Shown: positions 1 to 10,004, counted from the stretch's first letter. The stretch: DNA of 64,000 bases from Sandaracinus amylolyticus (GCF_000737325.1 NZ_CP011125.1:10243945-10307944); one strand, 5' to 3'. The notes: generated from the letters alone by a model not told the origin. Made by a program: numbers and translations.

Positions 1-2
1 TG

Positions 3-239
3 ATCGCGTCCGAGCCACCGGCGCTCGAAGCACGGTCGGTCGTCGCGTCAGCGCTCTCGCGGGCCGTCGAGCACCGCATGGACGACGCATCGAGCCGCGC
101 GGTCGTCGAGACGGCGTTGGGCGAAGGACGGAAGCTCGTCCTCTCGTTCGAAGCCCAGATCCACGCCGCCCTCGCGTGGCTATCGCTCTCGTCCGCGGAG
201 GAGATTCATGTGGTCACGAACGACGAACAGAGCGGGTGA
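3..239 (+). CDS. 3' end of an unknown gene (partial)
   Basis: The last 78 codons of a gene that begins left of the window. The frame is open from the left edge to TGA at 237-239 and its third codon positions are almost all G or C, as in the real genes here. The visible tail is soluble-looking, with a mixed helical pattern (VVASALSRAVEHRMDD) and a polar end. I recognise no domain. It is convergent with the RND permease, with 22 bp between the stops. The function is unknown; the coding call is fairly safe. Confidence 0.6.
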   Translation: MASEPPALEARSVVASALSRAVEHRMDDASSRAVVETALGEGRKLVLSFEAQIHAALAWLSLSSAEEIHVVTNDEQSG

Positions 240-261
240 GCGGTCGGCTGACGCGACTGTG

Positions 262-3200
262 TCACTCCGCCGGTGACGGGAGCAGCGCGCCGCCCATCTC
301 GGGCTCTTCTTCGCGTCGCTTCTCCTCGACACGCACACGGTGCTCGCGCGCGATCAGCACGTACACCGCGGGCACCACGAAGAGCGTGAAGATCGTCCCG
401 ATCGCCATCCCGCCGACCAGCACGAGGCCGATCGAATTGCGCGCCTCCGCGCCCGGGCCGGTCACGAGCGTCAGCGGGAAGTGTCCCGCGATCGTCGCCG
501 CCGTCGTCATCAGGATCGGGCGCAGGCGCGTCGCGGCCGCGTGCTTCACCGCTTCGATCTTCGAGAGCCCTTCGCGCTGCGCGTCGTTCGCGAACTCGAC
601 GATCAGGATCCCGTGCTTCGCGATCAGACCGACCAGCGTGACGAGCCCGACCTGCGAGTAGATGTTGAGCGTCGTCGTCCATCCCGACGTGAGCCCGAAC
701 TCGACGCCGGGCGGTCCCTCGAAGTGCAGGAACGTGAACACCAGCGCGCCGAAGAGCGCGAGCGGCACCGAGCCCGCGAGGATGACGAACGGATCGCGGA
801 ACGAGTCGAACTGCGCGGCGAGCACCAGGAAGATCACGAGCAGCGCGAGCCCGAGCACCGGCAGGAATTTCCCCGCTTCTTGCCGCAGCTGGCGTGACTC
901 GCCGGTGTAGTCGACGCGGTATCCCGGCGGCAGCGTCTCGGCCGCGGCCTCCTCGAGCACGCGCAGCGCCGCGTCGACCGAGCGCGCCGGCACGCCCGAG
1001 AGCTTCACCGAGTTGAGCTGCTGGAAGCGGTTCAGCGTGCGCGGCTCGACCGTCTCCTGCAGCGTCGCGATCGCGCCGAGCGGGATCAGCGTGCCGTTCG
1101 GCCCGGTCACGTGGATGTCCTGCAGCTGCCGCGGCACGAGGCGCGAGGTGCGCACGATCTGCGGGATCACGCGGTAGCTGCGGCCCGCCATGTTGAAGCG
1201 GTTCACGTAGTTGCCCGAGAGCATCCACGACAGATCGGAGCCGATCTGGCCCATGTTCACGCCCATCGCGGCGATCTGATCGCGATCGAGCACGATGTCG
1301 GCGCGCGCCTCGTCGAAGCGCACGTCGCTGATCGGCGGGAACGCGAACTCGCCGCTCTGCGCCGCGATCTCGGTGAGGCGCTCGGTGTAGCGGACGATCT
1401 CCTCGTGATCGGCGCTCGCGCTGACCACGAATTCGATCGGCAGCGTGCCCGGGCTCGGCAGCGCGGCGGGGAGGAAGAGCGGCGCGCGCACCCCGGCGAT
1501 CGCCGAGACGCGCGGCGTGAGCGCGCCCTGGATCGCGAAGATGTCGCGCTCGCGCTCCTGCCACGGCGCCGCGATCATCCCGCCGAACGCGGTGCCCGGC
1601 GTCGTGAGCTGGAAGCTCTGGTGGTAGTCGGGGTCCTGCTCGAAGACGTGCTGCAGCTCTCCGGCGTACGCCGAGACCTGCTCGAGGCTCGCGTTCGCGG
1701 GGACCTCGAGCGAGCTGAACACGACGCCCTGATCTTCCTCGGGCGCGAGCTCCGACGACGAGAGCATGAACATCGGGATCGTCGCGAGCGCGATCAGGAT
1801 CCACACGACGTACACGACGGGGCGCATCGCGAGCGTCGTGTCGAGCGCGTGCCCGTACCCGCGCTGCACCGCCGAGAACGCGCGCGCCACCGCGCGCGCG
1901 ATCCGCCCCTGCTTCTCGGGCACCAGGCGCGACGACATCACGGGCGAGAGCGTGAGCGCGACGATGCCCGAGATGAGCACCGCGCCCGCGAGCGTGAACG
2001 CGAACTCGCGGAAGAGCTCGCCGGTCATCCCGCCCTGGAACCCGACGGGCACGTACACCGCGAGCAGCGTGATCGTCATCGCGATGATCGGACCGACCAG
2101 CTCGCGCGCCCCGAGCAGCGCGGCCTGCACGCGCGTCTGGCCCTCGCGGATGTGCCGCTCGACGTTCTCGACGACGACGATCGCGTCGTCGACGACGAGC
2201 CCGACGGAGAGCACGATCGCGAGCAGCGTGAGCAGGTTCAGCGTGAAGCCGAGCACCTGCATCAGGAACACAGCGCCGATCAGCGAGAGCGGGATCGCGA
2301 CGACCGGCACGATCGAGCCGCGCAGCGATCCGAGGAACGCGGTGATCACGAGCACGACGATCAACACCGTCTCGAGGAGCGTGCGCGTGACCTCGCGGAT
2401 CGCGTCCTCGATGTACTCGGTCGAGTCGTACGCGACCGTCGCCTCCATCCCGACCGGGAGATCGGCCTGCAGCAGCGCGAGCTCGGCGCGCACCCGCTCG
2501 ATCACCTCGAGCGCGTTCGCGTTGGGGCGTACCCAGACGCCCATGAACACCGCGCGCTCGCCGGCGAAGCGCACGTCCTGGTCGTAGCTCTCGGAGCCGA
2601 GCTGCACGTCGGCGACGTCGGCGAGACGAATGAGCGTGTCGCCGTCGCGGCGCACTACGAGCCGGCGGAACTGATCGACGCTCTGGAGATCGGTGGTCGC
2701 GGTGAGATCGACGCGGACGAGCGCGCCGTCGGTGTTGCCGACCGCCGCGAGATAGTTCTCGTCCGCGAGGGCGCGCGACACGTCGGACGGCGACACGCCG
2801 AGCGACGCCATGCGCTGGGGATCGAGCCACGCGCGGAGCGCGAACGCGCGACCGCCGAGCAGATCGGCGCGCTGCACTCCGTCGATCGCGGACAGGCGCG
2901 GCTGCACCTCGCGCACGAGGTAGTCGGTGACCTGGTTCGGCTCGAGGATCGGCGAGCGGAAGCTCAGGTACATCGCCGCGATCTGCGCGTCCGACGGCTC
3001 GATCAGGATCGTCGGCAGCTCGGCCTCGGGCGGGAGCTCGTTGCGCACCTGGTTCACGCGCGCGCTGATGTCGGCGAGCGCATCGCTCGCCGGGAAATTC
3101 AGGCGCAAGCGCGCGCGGATCGTCGAGATGCCCTGGGTGCTCTCGGACTCGATGTACTCGATGCCGTCGGCCGCCGAGATCGCGCGCTCGATCGGCGTGG

Positions 3201-3393
3201 TGATGAACCCGCGCACGAGGTCTGCGCTCGCGCCGACGTAGACGGTCGAGATCGTCACCGTCGCGAGCTCGAGCCGCGGGTACTGGCGCACGCTGAGCGA
3301 TCGGATCGCCTGCACGCCCGCGACGAGGATCAGCAGGTTCACCACGATCGCGAGGACCGGGCGGCGCACGAAGACGTCGGTGAGACCCTTCAT
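262..3393 (-). CDS. RND efflux pump inner-membrane permease (AcrB/MexB family)
   Basis: Proton-driven exporter of the resistance-nodulation-division family that would take substrates from the periplasm or inner membrane and pass them to an outer-membrane channel. At 1043 residues it matches AcrB-type pumps (about 1040). The N-terminus has the classic first membrane helix after FVRRPVLAIVVNLLI. The proton-relay pair Asp402-Asp403 sits in VVDDAIVVVENV of helix 4, and the second half repeats the fold with VGLVTLVGLIAKHGILIVEFAN. The gene lies 9 bp downstream of a membrane fusion protein gene on the same strand, so the two form an operon. No outer-membrane channel gene is present nearby, so the pump probably borrows one. 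The substrate cannot be told from sequence. Confidence 0.95.
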   Translation of the reverse strand: MKGLTDVFVRRPVLAIVVNLLILVAGVQAIRSLSVRQYPRLELATVTISTVYVGASADLVRGFITTPIERAISAADGIEYIESESTQGISTIRARLRLNFPASDALADISARVNQVRNELPPEAELPTILIEPSDAQIAAMYLSFRSPILEPNQVTDYLVREVQPRLSAIDGVQRADLLGGRAFALRAWLDPQRMASLGVSPSDVSRALADENYLAAVGNTDGALVRVDLTATTDLQSVDQFRRLVVRRDGDTLIRLADVADVQLGSESYDQDVRFAGERAVFMGVWVRPNANALEVIERVRAELALLQADLPVGMEATVAYDSTEYIEDAIREVTRTLLETVLIVVLVITAFLGSLRGSIVPVVAIPLSLIGAVFLMQVLGFTLNLLTLLAIVLSVGLVVDDAIVVVENVERHIREGQTRVQAALLGARELVGPIIAMTITLLAVYVPVGFQGGMTGELFREFAFTLAGAVLISGIVALTLSPVMSSRLVPEKQGRIARAVARAFSAVQRGYGHALDTTLAMRPVVYVVWILIALATIPMFMLSSSELAPEEDQGVVFSSLEVPANASLEQVSAYAGELQHVFEQDPDYHQSFQLTTPGTAFGGMIAAPWQERERDIFAIQGALTPRVSAIAGVRAPLFLPAALPSPGTLPIEFVVSASADHEEIVRYTERLTEIAAQSGEFAFPPISDVRFDEARADIVLDRDQIAAMGVNMGQIGSDLSWMLSGNYVNRFNMAGRSYRVIPQIVRTSRLVPRQLQDIHVTGPNGTLIPLGAIATLQETVEPRTLNRFQQLNSVKLSGVPARSVDAALRVLEEAAAETLPPGYRVDYTGESRQLRQEAGKFLPVLGLALLVIFLVLAAQFDSFRDPFVILAGSVPLALFGALVFTFLHFEGPPGVEFGLTSGWTTTLNIYSQVGLVTLVGLIAKHGILIVEFANDAQREGLSKIEAVKHAAATRLRPILMTTAATIAGHFPLTLVTGPGAEARNSIGLVLVGGMAIGTIFTLFVVPAVYVLIAREHRVRVEEKRREEEPEMGGALLPSPAE

Positions 3394-3402
3394 CGCGATG
3401 CC

Positions 3403-4545
3403 TCAGCGGCTCACCGGGCGCGGCGCGAGCTCGGGCTGCGGCGCGGCGTCCTCGGTGATGATCACCGGCGCGTTGTTGCGCAGCTTGAACGCGCCCGCGC
3501 TGACGACCTGGCGCCCGGGCTCGACGCCCTGCGTGATCGCGACGAAGTCGCCGCGCTGCTCGCCGAGGCGCACGAACGTCTGCCGCGCGACGAGGATCGG
3601 CTGGCCGTCGGGCGTGCGGCGATCCGAGGGCTCGAGGAGGTAGACCGAGTCTCCGTAGGGCGCGTGCACGATCGCGGTCGAGGGCACCGCGACGACGCTC
3701 TCGCGCTGCGGGAGCACCACGTCGACGTCGACGAACATGCCGGCGCGCAGCTGCTCCTGACCGGTGCGCACGATCGCGCGCAGGCCGACGGTGCGCGTGG
3801 TCGGATCGACGGAGGGCTCGATCGCCGCGACCTCTCCGGCGAGCGTCTCGCGCTCTCCCGCGCCGCGCACCTCGGCGCGCATCCCGACCTGCAGCGCGGG
3901 CAAGAGCTCCTGCGGCAACGTGAAGTCGACGTACGTCGCGTCCTCGCCCGCGATCGTCGTGACCGTCGTGCCGGGCTGGAGGTACTGCCCGAGCCGCACC
4001 GCGCGGATGCCGACGCGTCCGTCGAACGGCGCGCGCACCGTCTTGCGCTCGATCGTCGCGCGCAGCGACTCCACCTGCGCGGCCGCGCTCGCCGCGTTCG
4101 CCTCCGCGTTGTCGCCCTCTTGCTCCGACGCGACGCCGCGCGCGACGAGCTGGTGCGCGCGGTCGGCGGTCACGCGCGCGAGGCGCTCGTTCGCGATCGC
4201 GGCGTCGAGGTTCGCGCGCTCGACGCTCACGTCGAGCTGCACGAGCAGGTCGCCCGCGCGCACCGCGTCACCGGAGTCGAACGCGATGCGCGCGACCACA
4301 CCCGGCAGCTCGTTCGCGATCGCGACGTCGCGATTCGACGCGACGGTGCCCACCGCGTGCGCGGTCTGTGGCCACACCTGCTCCTCGGCGACCGCCGCGC
4401 CGATCGCCTCGGGCGGCGGGCCCTGTCGCTCCATGTCCTGCGCGTGCGCGATGATCGTCGTGATCTGCGACCACTTGATCCCGGCGATCCCGCCGAGGGC
4501 GAGGATCACGAGCAGCACGACGAGAGCGGCGACCCCGCGGCGCAT
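3403..4545 (-). CDS. RND efflux membrane fusion protein (HlyD/AcrA family)
   Basis: Periplasmic adaptor linking the downstream permease to an outer-membrane channel. I chose the ATG at 4545 because it places a basic start and one membrane anchor (MRRGVAALVVLLVILALGG) at the very N-terminus, giving 380 residues; the frame is open 28 codons further upstream. The order of parts is typical: a first half-lipoyl segment (VVARIAFDSGDAVRAGDLLV), an alpha-helical hairpin around residues 95-140, the second half-lipoyl (VRAPFDGRVGIRAVRLGQYL), then beta-barrel and membrane-proximal domains. An uncleaved anchor rather than a lipobox is predicted. It is transcribed first in the pump operon. Confidence 0.93.
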   Translation of the reverse strand: MRRGVAALVVLLVILALGGIAGIKWSQITTIIAHAQDMERQGPPPEAIGAAVAEEQVWPQTAHAVGTVASNRDVAIANELPGVVARIAFDSGDAVRAGDLLVQLDVSVERANLDAAIANERLARVTADRAHQLVARGVASEQEGDNAEANAASAAAQVESLRATIERKTVRAPFDGRVGIRAVRLGQYLQPGTTVTTIAGEDATYVDFTLPQELLPALQVGMRAEVRGAGERETLAGEVAAIEPSVDPTTRTVGLRAIVRTGQEQLRAGMFVDVDVVLPQRESVVAVPSTAIVHAPYGDSVYLLEPSDRRTPDGQPILVARQTFVRLGEQRGDFVAITQGVEPGRQVVSAGAFKLRNNAPVIITEDAAPQPELAPRPVSR

Positions 4546-4627
4546 GGCGCGTGCTCTCGTGCAACCGAGAGGCCGCAGATCGTCCTTGGTGGATGCGACG
4601 ACATGCGCGCTACCATCGCGCGACTGC

Positions 4628-5098
4628 ATGCCGATGGAGTCGACGGTCTACGGACAGGACGAGCACTTGCTCTACGCGCGCATCGGCCCCGTGGTCGTCG
4701 CGCAGGTGCTGCCGGACCACACCGACGCGAGCTTCGAGATCTATCTCTCGGCGCTCGAGCGCGAGCTCGGCGCGCGGCGCGAGGACGAGCGCGTCGCCGT
4801 GCTGTTCTACGTGCCCGGCGGAGGCACGTGGGACGCGGGGCGCCGCAAGCGGGTGAACGACGTGCTCGCGCGCTACGTGGTGAAGCGCCGCCGCACGACG
4901 AGCGTGTGGGTGCTGTGCACTCCGTCGGCGGCGACGCGCGGGGTCGCGACCGCGCTGTTCTGGGTGGTCCCGCCGCCGTACGAATATCGCATCCGCGCGG
5001 ACCTCGGGGCGGGGCTCGAGGACGTGCGCGAGAAGCACCCCGACTTCTCGCCGAGCGCGTTCTCGAGCGAGCTCGCGCGCATCACGCGACGTCGATAG
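4628..5098 (+). CDS. Small protein of unknown function, SpoIIAA/STAS-like pattern
   Basis: About 156 residues with no signal peptide or membrane helix. It has an N-terminal strand (VVVAQVLP), a long amphipathic helix, a second strand (VAVLFYVPGG), a basic helix (GRRKRVNDVLARYV), a third strand (TSVWVLCTPS) and the signature TALFWVVPPPYEYR. A distant relative lies in this window at 59767-60162, sharing the RKR helix, the RG..TA..W..PPPY..R block and the overall layout. The alternation of strands and helices is like single-domain STAS/SpoIIAA-type proteins, but that is inference. It diverges from the pump operon and its stop abuts the stop of the amidase gene. A second in-frame ATG lies at 4634. 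Confidence 0.75.
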   Translation: MPMESTVYGQDEHLLYARIGPVVVAQVLPDHTDASFEIYLSALERELGARREDERVAVLFYVPGGGTWDAGRRKRVNDVLARYVVKRRRTTSVWVLCTPSAATRGVATALFWVVPPPYEYRIRADLGAGLEDVREKHPDFSPSAFSSELARITRRR

Positions 5099-6025
5099 TC
5101 AGCGCGAGAGCCGCACCTCGCGCACGACCAGCGCGCCTTCCTCGACGTACGCGAGCGTGCCCGCTCCGTCGTCGCCGATGCGCGAGAGCGAGGGCATGCG
5201 CTCGACGCGATCGTCGCTCAGCACGAGCGGCGCGATCGCGTAGCTCGGGTCCGCGAGATCGACGACGTAGAGATCGGAGCGCGTGATCTCGTGCCCGTCG
5301 TCCTCGGTGCGCTCGAGCACGAGCCAGCGTCCCGACGGATCCACGCGCGGATGGCCGCCCGGCCCCGCGTACACGATCGCGCCGTCGCGCACCCGATGGA
5401 TCAGCACGCCCTCGGTGAGGCCCCACATCACGACGTGACGGCGATCGCTCGTGAGCGTCGGCATCATCACGCGCTCTCCCTCGGGCCCGATCTCGCGCAC
5501 GCGACCGTCGATGCGCAGCCACGCGCGATCGTCCTCGTCGGTCCAGGCGTGCACGCCGCGCTCTCCGACGTGCACCGCGAGGCTGCGACCATCTTCGAGC
5601 GACACCGCCTCGGCCGGGACCGCGGTGCCCGACTGGCCCTCGGTGCGGAACGCGACCGCCGCGCCGTCGTCCTGCCACTGCGGCTCCCACCCGCAGCGAC
5701 CGACGCCGCAGAGCTCGCGGACCGTGCTCGTGCCGTCGAGCTCGAGCACGAAGAGCGCGGTGTGATCCGGCGACGCGAGCAGCGCGCGCGTCCCGTCCGG
5801 CGAGAGCACCGGCGTGACGAGATCCTGCACGAGCCACTCGCGACGCGGCCCGAGGGTCACGAACGACGCGACCGGGCGCGCACCGATTCTGGCACTCGGT
5901 GCCACATTTTCCTCGTCGACGATCCCGCGGAGATCGCTCTCGTGCGCGGTCGGCGCGGCCTCACGCGCGCATCCGACGATCGCGAACGTCGCGAGCAGCG
6001 CGACCGGAGCGCGACGGCGACGCAT
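5099..6025 (-). other. Possible separate lipoprotein gene starting inside the amidase frame
   Basis: From the ATG at 6025 the same frame reads as a complete lipoprotein of 308 residues: basic start [11 protein letters not shown], hydrophobic stretch, and lipobox FAIVGC followed by AREAAPTA. The remainder has propeller-like repeats such as [36 protein letters not shown] and [16 protein letters not shown], typical of PD40/TolB-like sheets. There is no stop codon between amidase and lipoprotein and no good Shine-Dalgarno upstream of the internal ATG. The Arg4 block serves both as the end of the amidase sorting tail and as the n-region of this signal peptide. Confidence 0.5.
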
Positions 6026-7126
6026 CGCGATCACGAGACCGGCGAGCACCATGGCGAGCCACGCGCTCGATCCGCTGCCGTGCCCCACGCTGCATCCGCC
6101 GTCGATCATCTCGCGGCCCGGCCCGGTGGCCCCGGCATCGCGCGCCGGGCCGGCATCGCCGCCCGTCGCCGCGTCGCGCGCTCCCGCATCGACCTCTTCG
6201 ATCACGCCCGCGTCCTCCTCGCCCACCGAGCCCGCGTCGGGCGGCGGCGGCGTCGACTCGGGGAGAAGACCGACCGAGCACCACGTCGTCATCCCGCTCA
6301 CCACCGCGCAGCGGCGCGACGCGGTCACGTGCCCGGCGTGCGAGGCCTCGACCGTGTACTCGCCGGGCGGCACGGTGAACGACCACGCGCCGTCGGCGGC
6401 CGAGGTCGCGCTCGCGCCGGTCTCGGTGACGCGAACGCCCGCGCCGCCGATGCGCACGGTGATGTCCTCGGTCCCCACCCCCTGGTCCTCGAAGACCACA
6501 CCGCGCAGCGTGCCGGTCGTCGGCATCGGCGAGACGCCGAGCCAGTTCAGGATCGCGGTGCGCAGGTGCTCGGCCATGCGCTGGCGCTGCGCGGGGTCGC
6601 TGAGGTAGCGCGCGTCGGTCGCGCAATTGTTGGTGAACGCGAGCTCGCCGAGCGCGGCGGGCATCGTCGTCTCGCGCACGACCGCGAAGTTGCCCTCTTT
6701 GAGGCCACGATCGCGCAGGCCCCACGCGGCGATCATCGCGGACTGCACGCCCTGGCCGAGCGCGCGGGTGCGCGCGTTGGAGCCGGGATAGACGAACGTC
6801 TCGGTGCCGGTCGCGGGGGTGCCGCCGTTCGAGTTGGAGTGGATGCTCACGAAGCCGGTCGCGCCGCGCGAATTCGCGAAGGTGGCGCGCGCCGAGAGCC
6901 CGACGGTCGTGTCGGCGTCGCGCGTCATCGCGATCCGGACTCCGTCGCGCTCGAGCAGGACCTGCAGGCGCTGCGAGACGTCGAGCACGACGTCCTCCTC
7001 CTCGATCGAGCAGCCGACCGCGCCTGGGTCCGAGCCGCCGTGGCCGGGATCGATGACGACCAGCGGCTGGGCCGCGGCGGGCGCGGCGATGGCGAGGAGC
7101 GAAGCGAGTGCGAGGAGGGCGCGCAT
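5099..7126 (-). CDS. N-acetylmuramoyl-L-alanine amidase joined in frame to a beta-propeller-like lipoprotein
   Basis: One open frame of 675 residues. Residues 1-19 are a Sec signal peptide. Residues 20-205 are an Amidase_3 domain, a zinc enzyme that cleaves the amide bond between MurNAc and the peptide stem: [16 protein letters not shown] (zinc His29), SIHSNSNG (zinc His) and [10 protein letters not shown] (catalytic Glu). A carboxypeptidase-regulatory-like beta domain follows ([13 protein letters not shown]...), then an Asp/Ala/Gly tether and a MYXO-CTERM-like tail (GGCSVGHG, a hydrophobic helix, RRRR). Instead of stopping there, the frame runs on into a lipoprotein signal and a PD40/WD40-like domain of about 290 residues. 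Start chosen at the ATG that begins the signal peptide. Whether this is one protein or two is open; see the internal start entry. Confidence 0.85.
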   Translation of the reverse strand: MRALLALASLLAIAAPAAAQPLVVIDPGHGGSDPGAVGCSIEEEDVVLDVSQRLQVLLERDGVRIAMTRDADTTVGLSARATFANSRGATGFVSIHSNSNGGTPATGTETFVYPGSNARTRALGQGVQSAMIAAWGLRDRGLKEGNFAVVRETTMPAALGELAFTNNCATDARYLSDPAQRQRMAEHLRTAILNWLGVSPMPTTGTLRGVVFEDQGVGTEDITVRIGGAGVRVTETGASATSAADGAWSFTVPPGEYTVEASHAGHVTASRRCAVVSGMTTWCSVGLLPESTPPPPDAGSVGEEDAGVIEEVDAGARDAATGGDAGPARDAGATGPGREMIDGGCSVGHGSGSSAWLAMVLAGLVIAMRRRRAPVALLATFAIVGCAREAAPTAHESDLRGIVDEENVAPSARIGARPVASFVTLGPRREWLVQDLVTPVLSPDGTRALLASPDHTALFVLELDGTSTVRELCGVGRCGWEPQWQDDGAAVAFRTEGQSGTAVPAEAVSLEDGRSLAVHVGERGVHAWTDEDDRAWLRIDGRVREIGPEGERVMMPTLTSDRRHVVMWGLTEGVLIHRVRDGAIVYAGPGGHPRVDPSGRWLVLERTEDDGHEITRSDLYVVDLADPSYAIAPLVLSDDRVERMPSLSRIGDDGAGTLAYVEEGALVVREVRLSR

Positions 7127-7313
7127 GTGCGCACTCCAGCACAGCAAGCCGCGTGCGCGCGCGTGTGCGGCGATCGGAGGCGCGAGGTGCGGACTCGAGG
7201 CAGCAGTCGCGCGCCGCGTCGTCACGGTCCTCCCCGGCCAGGCAGTGATCGATCTTCCTCGCGTTCTTGCTTCGCGCAGAAAGAGGCGCGTACCCTCGCG
7301 CGGCCGGGAACGA

Positions 7314-9341
7314 ATGGTGGAAAGAATCTTCCAGAGCAAGAACGCGCCCTGGGCGCTGCTGTTGGTGCTCGTTGGCGCCTTCGTCGGTTATCTCACCGCA
7401 TCGCAGGGCCCGGGACCGGTCTACGCCGGTGGTGCGGTGACGATCGTGGCGGCCGCCGCGCTCGGCGCGCTCTACGTCTGGGTGACCGGCTTCGCGGCAC
7501 CTTCGGGCAGCAGCACGCATTCGTTCAATGCGCTGCGCGAGGTCCTCGACGGTCGGAAGCCGCGTCGCCCCGCCGACCTCCCGGTCGCGGAGTACGACGC
7601 GTTCGACGCGATCGAGAAGATCGCCGAGAAGCTCAGCGACGAGCGCCGCGAAGAAGAGGCGCTCCGCGAGCAGAACGGCCGCGCGCAGAAGGAGATCGAC
7701 GGGCTCAAGTCGCGCCTCGCCGAGCTCGAGACGCTGCGTGGTCGCTCGAGCGAGCTCGAGTCGCGGGCGCGCGATGCCGAGGCCCAGCTCGCGCCGCTGC
7801 GCAGCCGCCTCTCGGAGCTCGAGCAGCGCGCGCGCGACGCCGAGGCGAAGTCGGAGCCGCTGCGCGGTCGGGTGAGCGAGCTCGAGCAGCGCGCGCGCGA
7901 CGCCGAGTCGCAGGCCACGCCGCTCCGCACCCGTGCCGGCGAGCTCGAGCAGCGCGTGCGCGATCTCGAGACCACGATCGCAGCGCAGCGCCGCGAGGTC
8001 GACGAAGCGGAGCGCGCGCGCCGCGCCGGCGAGGAAGAGGCGAAGGGCCTGCGTCGTCAGGTGCGCGACGCCGAGGAGAAGCTCTCGCAGTACCTCGATC
8101 TGCTCTCGAACGGGTTCGGCGAGCAGATGGCCGCGGTCGAGCAGACGACGCGCTCGATGCAGGAGATGACGCAGCAGCTGCACCAGATCGCGCAGCACGT
8201 CGAGGCGCTCGCGAGCAACGCGGAGGAGAGCTCGAGCTCGATCCTCGAGATGACCGCGACGAACGACGAGGTCGCGGAGAACACCGGCAACCTCGCCGCG
8301 AGCGTGCGCGAGACCGTCAGCTCGATCGAGGAGATGACCTACTCGATCAAGGAAGTCGCGCGGAACGTCGACGCGCTCTCGCTGACGGCCGAAGAGACGT
8401 CGTCGTCGATGAACGAGATGGACGTCTCGATCGACCAGGTGCAGTCGAACGCGAACGAGACCGCGCGTCTCTCCGAGCAGGTCGCGTCGGACGCGGAGAT
8501 CGGCGCCGAGGCGATCCTCAAGACGATCCAGGAGATCAACCGCATCAAGGAGACCTCGAGCGAGGCGGTGCAGGTCATCTCGAACCTCGGCACGCGCATC
8601 GAGGCGATCGGCGACATCCTCGACGTCATCGACGACGTCGCGGAGCAGACCAACCTGCTCGCGCTGAACGCCGCGATCATCGCGGCGCAGGCGGGCGAGC
8701 ACGGCAAGGGCTTCGCGGTCGTCGCCGACGAGATCAAGGATCTCGCTGAGCGCGCGGGCGCGAGCACGCGCGAGATCGCGGACCTGATCAAGACGATCCA
8801 GGCGGAGTCGAAGAAGGGCATCACCGCCGTCGAGCGCGGCGCGGCGACGGTCGATCGCGGCGTCGAGGTCAGCGCGAGCGCGGAGACCGCGCTCAAGAAG
8901 ATCCTCGAGAGCTCGCAGAAGAGCACCGCGATGGTGCGCGCGATCGCGCGCGCGACGGTCGAGCAGGCCAAGGGCAGCAAGCAGGTGACCGACGCGATCG
9001 GCCGCATCGCCGAGACGGTGCAGCAGATCGCGGCGGCGACCGCGGAGCAGGCGCGCGGCTCGGAGCTCATCATGAAGAGCGCCGAGAAGATGCGGCTCAT
9101 CACGCAGCACGTGGAGCGCTCGTCGCAGGAGCAGGCGCGCGGCGGACGTCAGATCAGCCAGGCGATCGAGAACATCTCGAGCATGGTGAACCAGCTCCAC
9201 CAGTCGCACCGCGCGCAGGCGCGCGGGAGCGAGCAGACGCTCACCGCGGCCAAGCGCATCAGCGAGCTGACGCGCGCGTACGAGGCGCAGCTGCGCGACC
9301 TGTCGCGCATCGCGGAGCGACTGCGCGCCGTGGGCAGCTGA
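7314..9341 (+). CDS. Membrane-anchored methyl-accepting chemotaxis protein without an obvious sensor domain
   Basis: Chemoreceptor-like signal transducer of 675 residues that would control a CheA kinase. Two close membrane helices lie at the start ([15 protein letters not shown] and [16 protein letters not shown]), with only about a dozen residues between them, so there is no periplasmic sensor domain. A long coiled coil follows, including four 21-residue repeats. The MCP signalling domain runs to the end, with the hairpin tip around residues 440-470 ([20 protein letters not shown], then [19 protein letters not shown]). No HAMP domain is recognisable. It diverges from the amidase gene and ends before a clear terminator. 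No cheA or cheW gene is in the window. Confidence 0.93.
   Translation: MVERIFQSKNAPWALLLVLVGAFVGYLTASQGPGPVYAGGAVTIVAAAALGALYVWVTGFAAPSGSSTHSFNALREVLDGRKPRRPADLPVAEYDAFDAIEKIAEKLSDERREEEALREQNGRAQKEIDGLKSRLAELETLRGRSSELESRARDAEAQLAPLRSRLSELEQRARDAEAKSEPLRGRVSELEQRARDAESQATPLRTRAGELEQRVRDLETTIAAQRREVDEAERARRAGEEEAKGLRRQVRDAEEKLSQYLDLLSNGFGEQMAAVEQTTRSMQEMTQQLHQIAQHVEALASNAEESSSSILEMTATNDEVAENTGNLAASVRETVSSIEEMTYSIKEVARNVDALSLTAEETSSSMNEMDVSIDQVQSNANETARLSEQVASDAEIGAEAILKTIQEINRIKETSSEAVQVISNLGTRIEAIGDILDVIDDVAEQTNLLALNAAIIAAQAGEHGKGFAVVADEIKDLAERAGASTREIADLIKTIQAESKKGITAVERGAATVDRGVEVSASAETALKKILESSQKSTAMVRAIARATVEQAKGSKQVTDAIGRIAETVQQIAAATAEQARGSELIMKSAEKMRLITQHVERSSQEQARGGRQISQAIENISSMVNQLHQSHRAQARGSEQTLTAAKRISELTRAYEAQLRDLSRIAERLRAVGS
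7743..7994 (+). repeat. Four 63-bp in-frame repeats in the chemoreceptor gene
   Basis: Four consecutive 63-bp units begin at 7743, 7806, 7869 and 7932. Each encodes 21 residues with the pattern [12 protein letters not shown]...PLR. The first three are clearly alike and the fourth has drifted. The heptad-like spacing of Leu and Ala suggests they lengthen the coiled coil between the membrane and the signalling domain. Confidence 0.85.
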
Positions 9342-9369
9342 GCGCGACGAGAAGAACGAACGGAGAAGC

Positions 9370-9402
9370 GAGCCGGCCCGAGAGGGCCGGCTCGTTTCGT
9401 TT
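9370..9402 (+). terminator. Rho-independent terminator after the chemoreceptor gene
   Basis: A perfect 10-bp stem (GAGCCGGCCC at 9370-9379, GGGCCGGCTC at 9384-9393) with a GAGA tetraloop of the GNRA type is followed by the T-rich tract GTTTCGTTT. It lies 28 bp after the stop codon of the chemoreceptor. Confidence 0.85.
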
Positions 9403-9414
9403 GGGGAGCCCGCG

Positions 9415-9936
9415 ATGATCTCGAGATTGCACGAAGCGACGCCGGACCAAGTTGCGCAGCGGGTGCGCGAGCTCGGCGCAGGGCGGGTGTTCGGCACCGC
9501 GAGCTCGGCGCGTGCGCGCGTCGTACACGACCCCGCCGAGGCCTGGAGCTACGCGTTCTCGCGCGAAGATCTCGAGGATGGCGAGGATTGGGTCCAGCTG
9601 CGCGGTCACGCCCTCGCCGAGCGATGGAGCCTTTGCGCAGCCGACCTCGGACGTGAGCTCGTCACGAGCCACGATTTGATCGCACCGTTGTCATCTCGCG
9701 AGGTCGACACGATCGCCAGGCAGATCGCGAGCCGCCTCGCCCTCGGCCGTGAGTACCCGGAAGAGATCTTCACGGACCTCAAGCTCATCCTTGCGACGAG
9801 CAAGGCGCCCCGACCGAGCGCGTTCAGTCCGATGATCGACGGCATGTTCGCGGCGTATCAGCGCGGCGCCTATCCGTGCGGCTGGGCAGGTCGGTGGCCG
9901 GAAGGCGAGATCGTCTGGTTCGTCCCGCCCGCGTGA
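9415..9936 (+). CDS. Hypothetical protein
   Basis: 173 residues, soluble-looking, without a signal peptide, membrane helix or motif I can name. The codons are less strictly G/C-ending than in the neighbours (for example GTT, GAT, TTG and CTT are more frequent), which may mean a recently gained gene or a weakly expressed one. It sits just behind the chemoreceptor terminator and so needs its own promoter. The residues EYPEEIFTDLKLIL and CGWAGRWPEGEIVWF may help a profile search. Function unknown. Confidence 0.7.
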   Translation: MISRLHEATPDQVAQRVRELGAGRVFGTASSARARVVHDPAEAWSYAFSREDLEDGEDWVQLRGHALAERWSLCAADLGRELVTSHDLIAPLSSREVDTIARQIASRLALGREYPEEIFTDLKLILATSKAPRPSAFSPMIDGMFAAYQRGAYPCGWAGRWPEGEIVWFVPPA

Positions 9937-10004
9937 GCTTGGTCCATCCCGCGCGCTCGACATGTCACTTCCTGGATCGCGCGCCGAGCACCACACGCTG
10001 CGCG

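Noticed and set aside
1111-5286. A very long open frame on the plus strand opposite the efflux genes
   Set aside because: It is Arg/Ala/Asp-rich with no domain and runs antisense to two clear efflux genes. In this GC-rich DNA stop codons are rare in the wrong frames.
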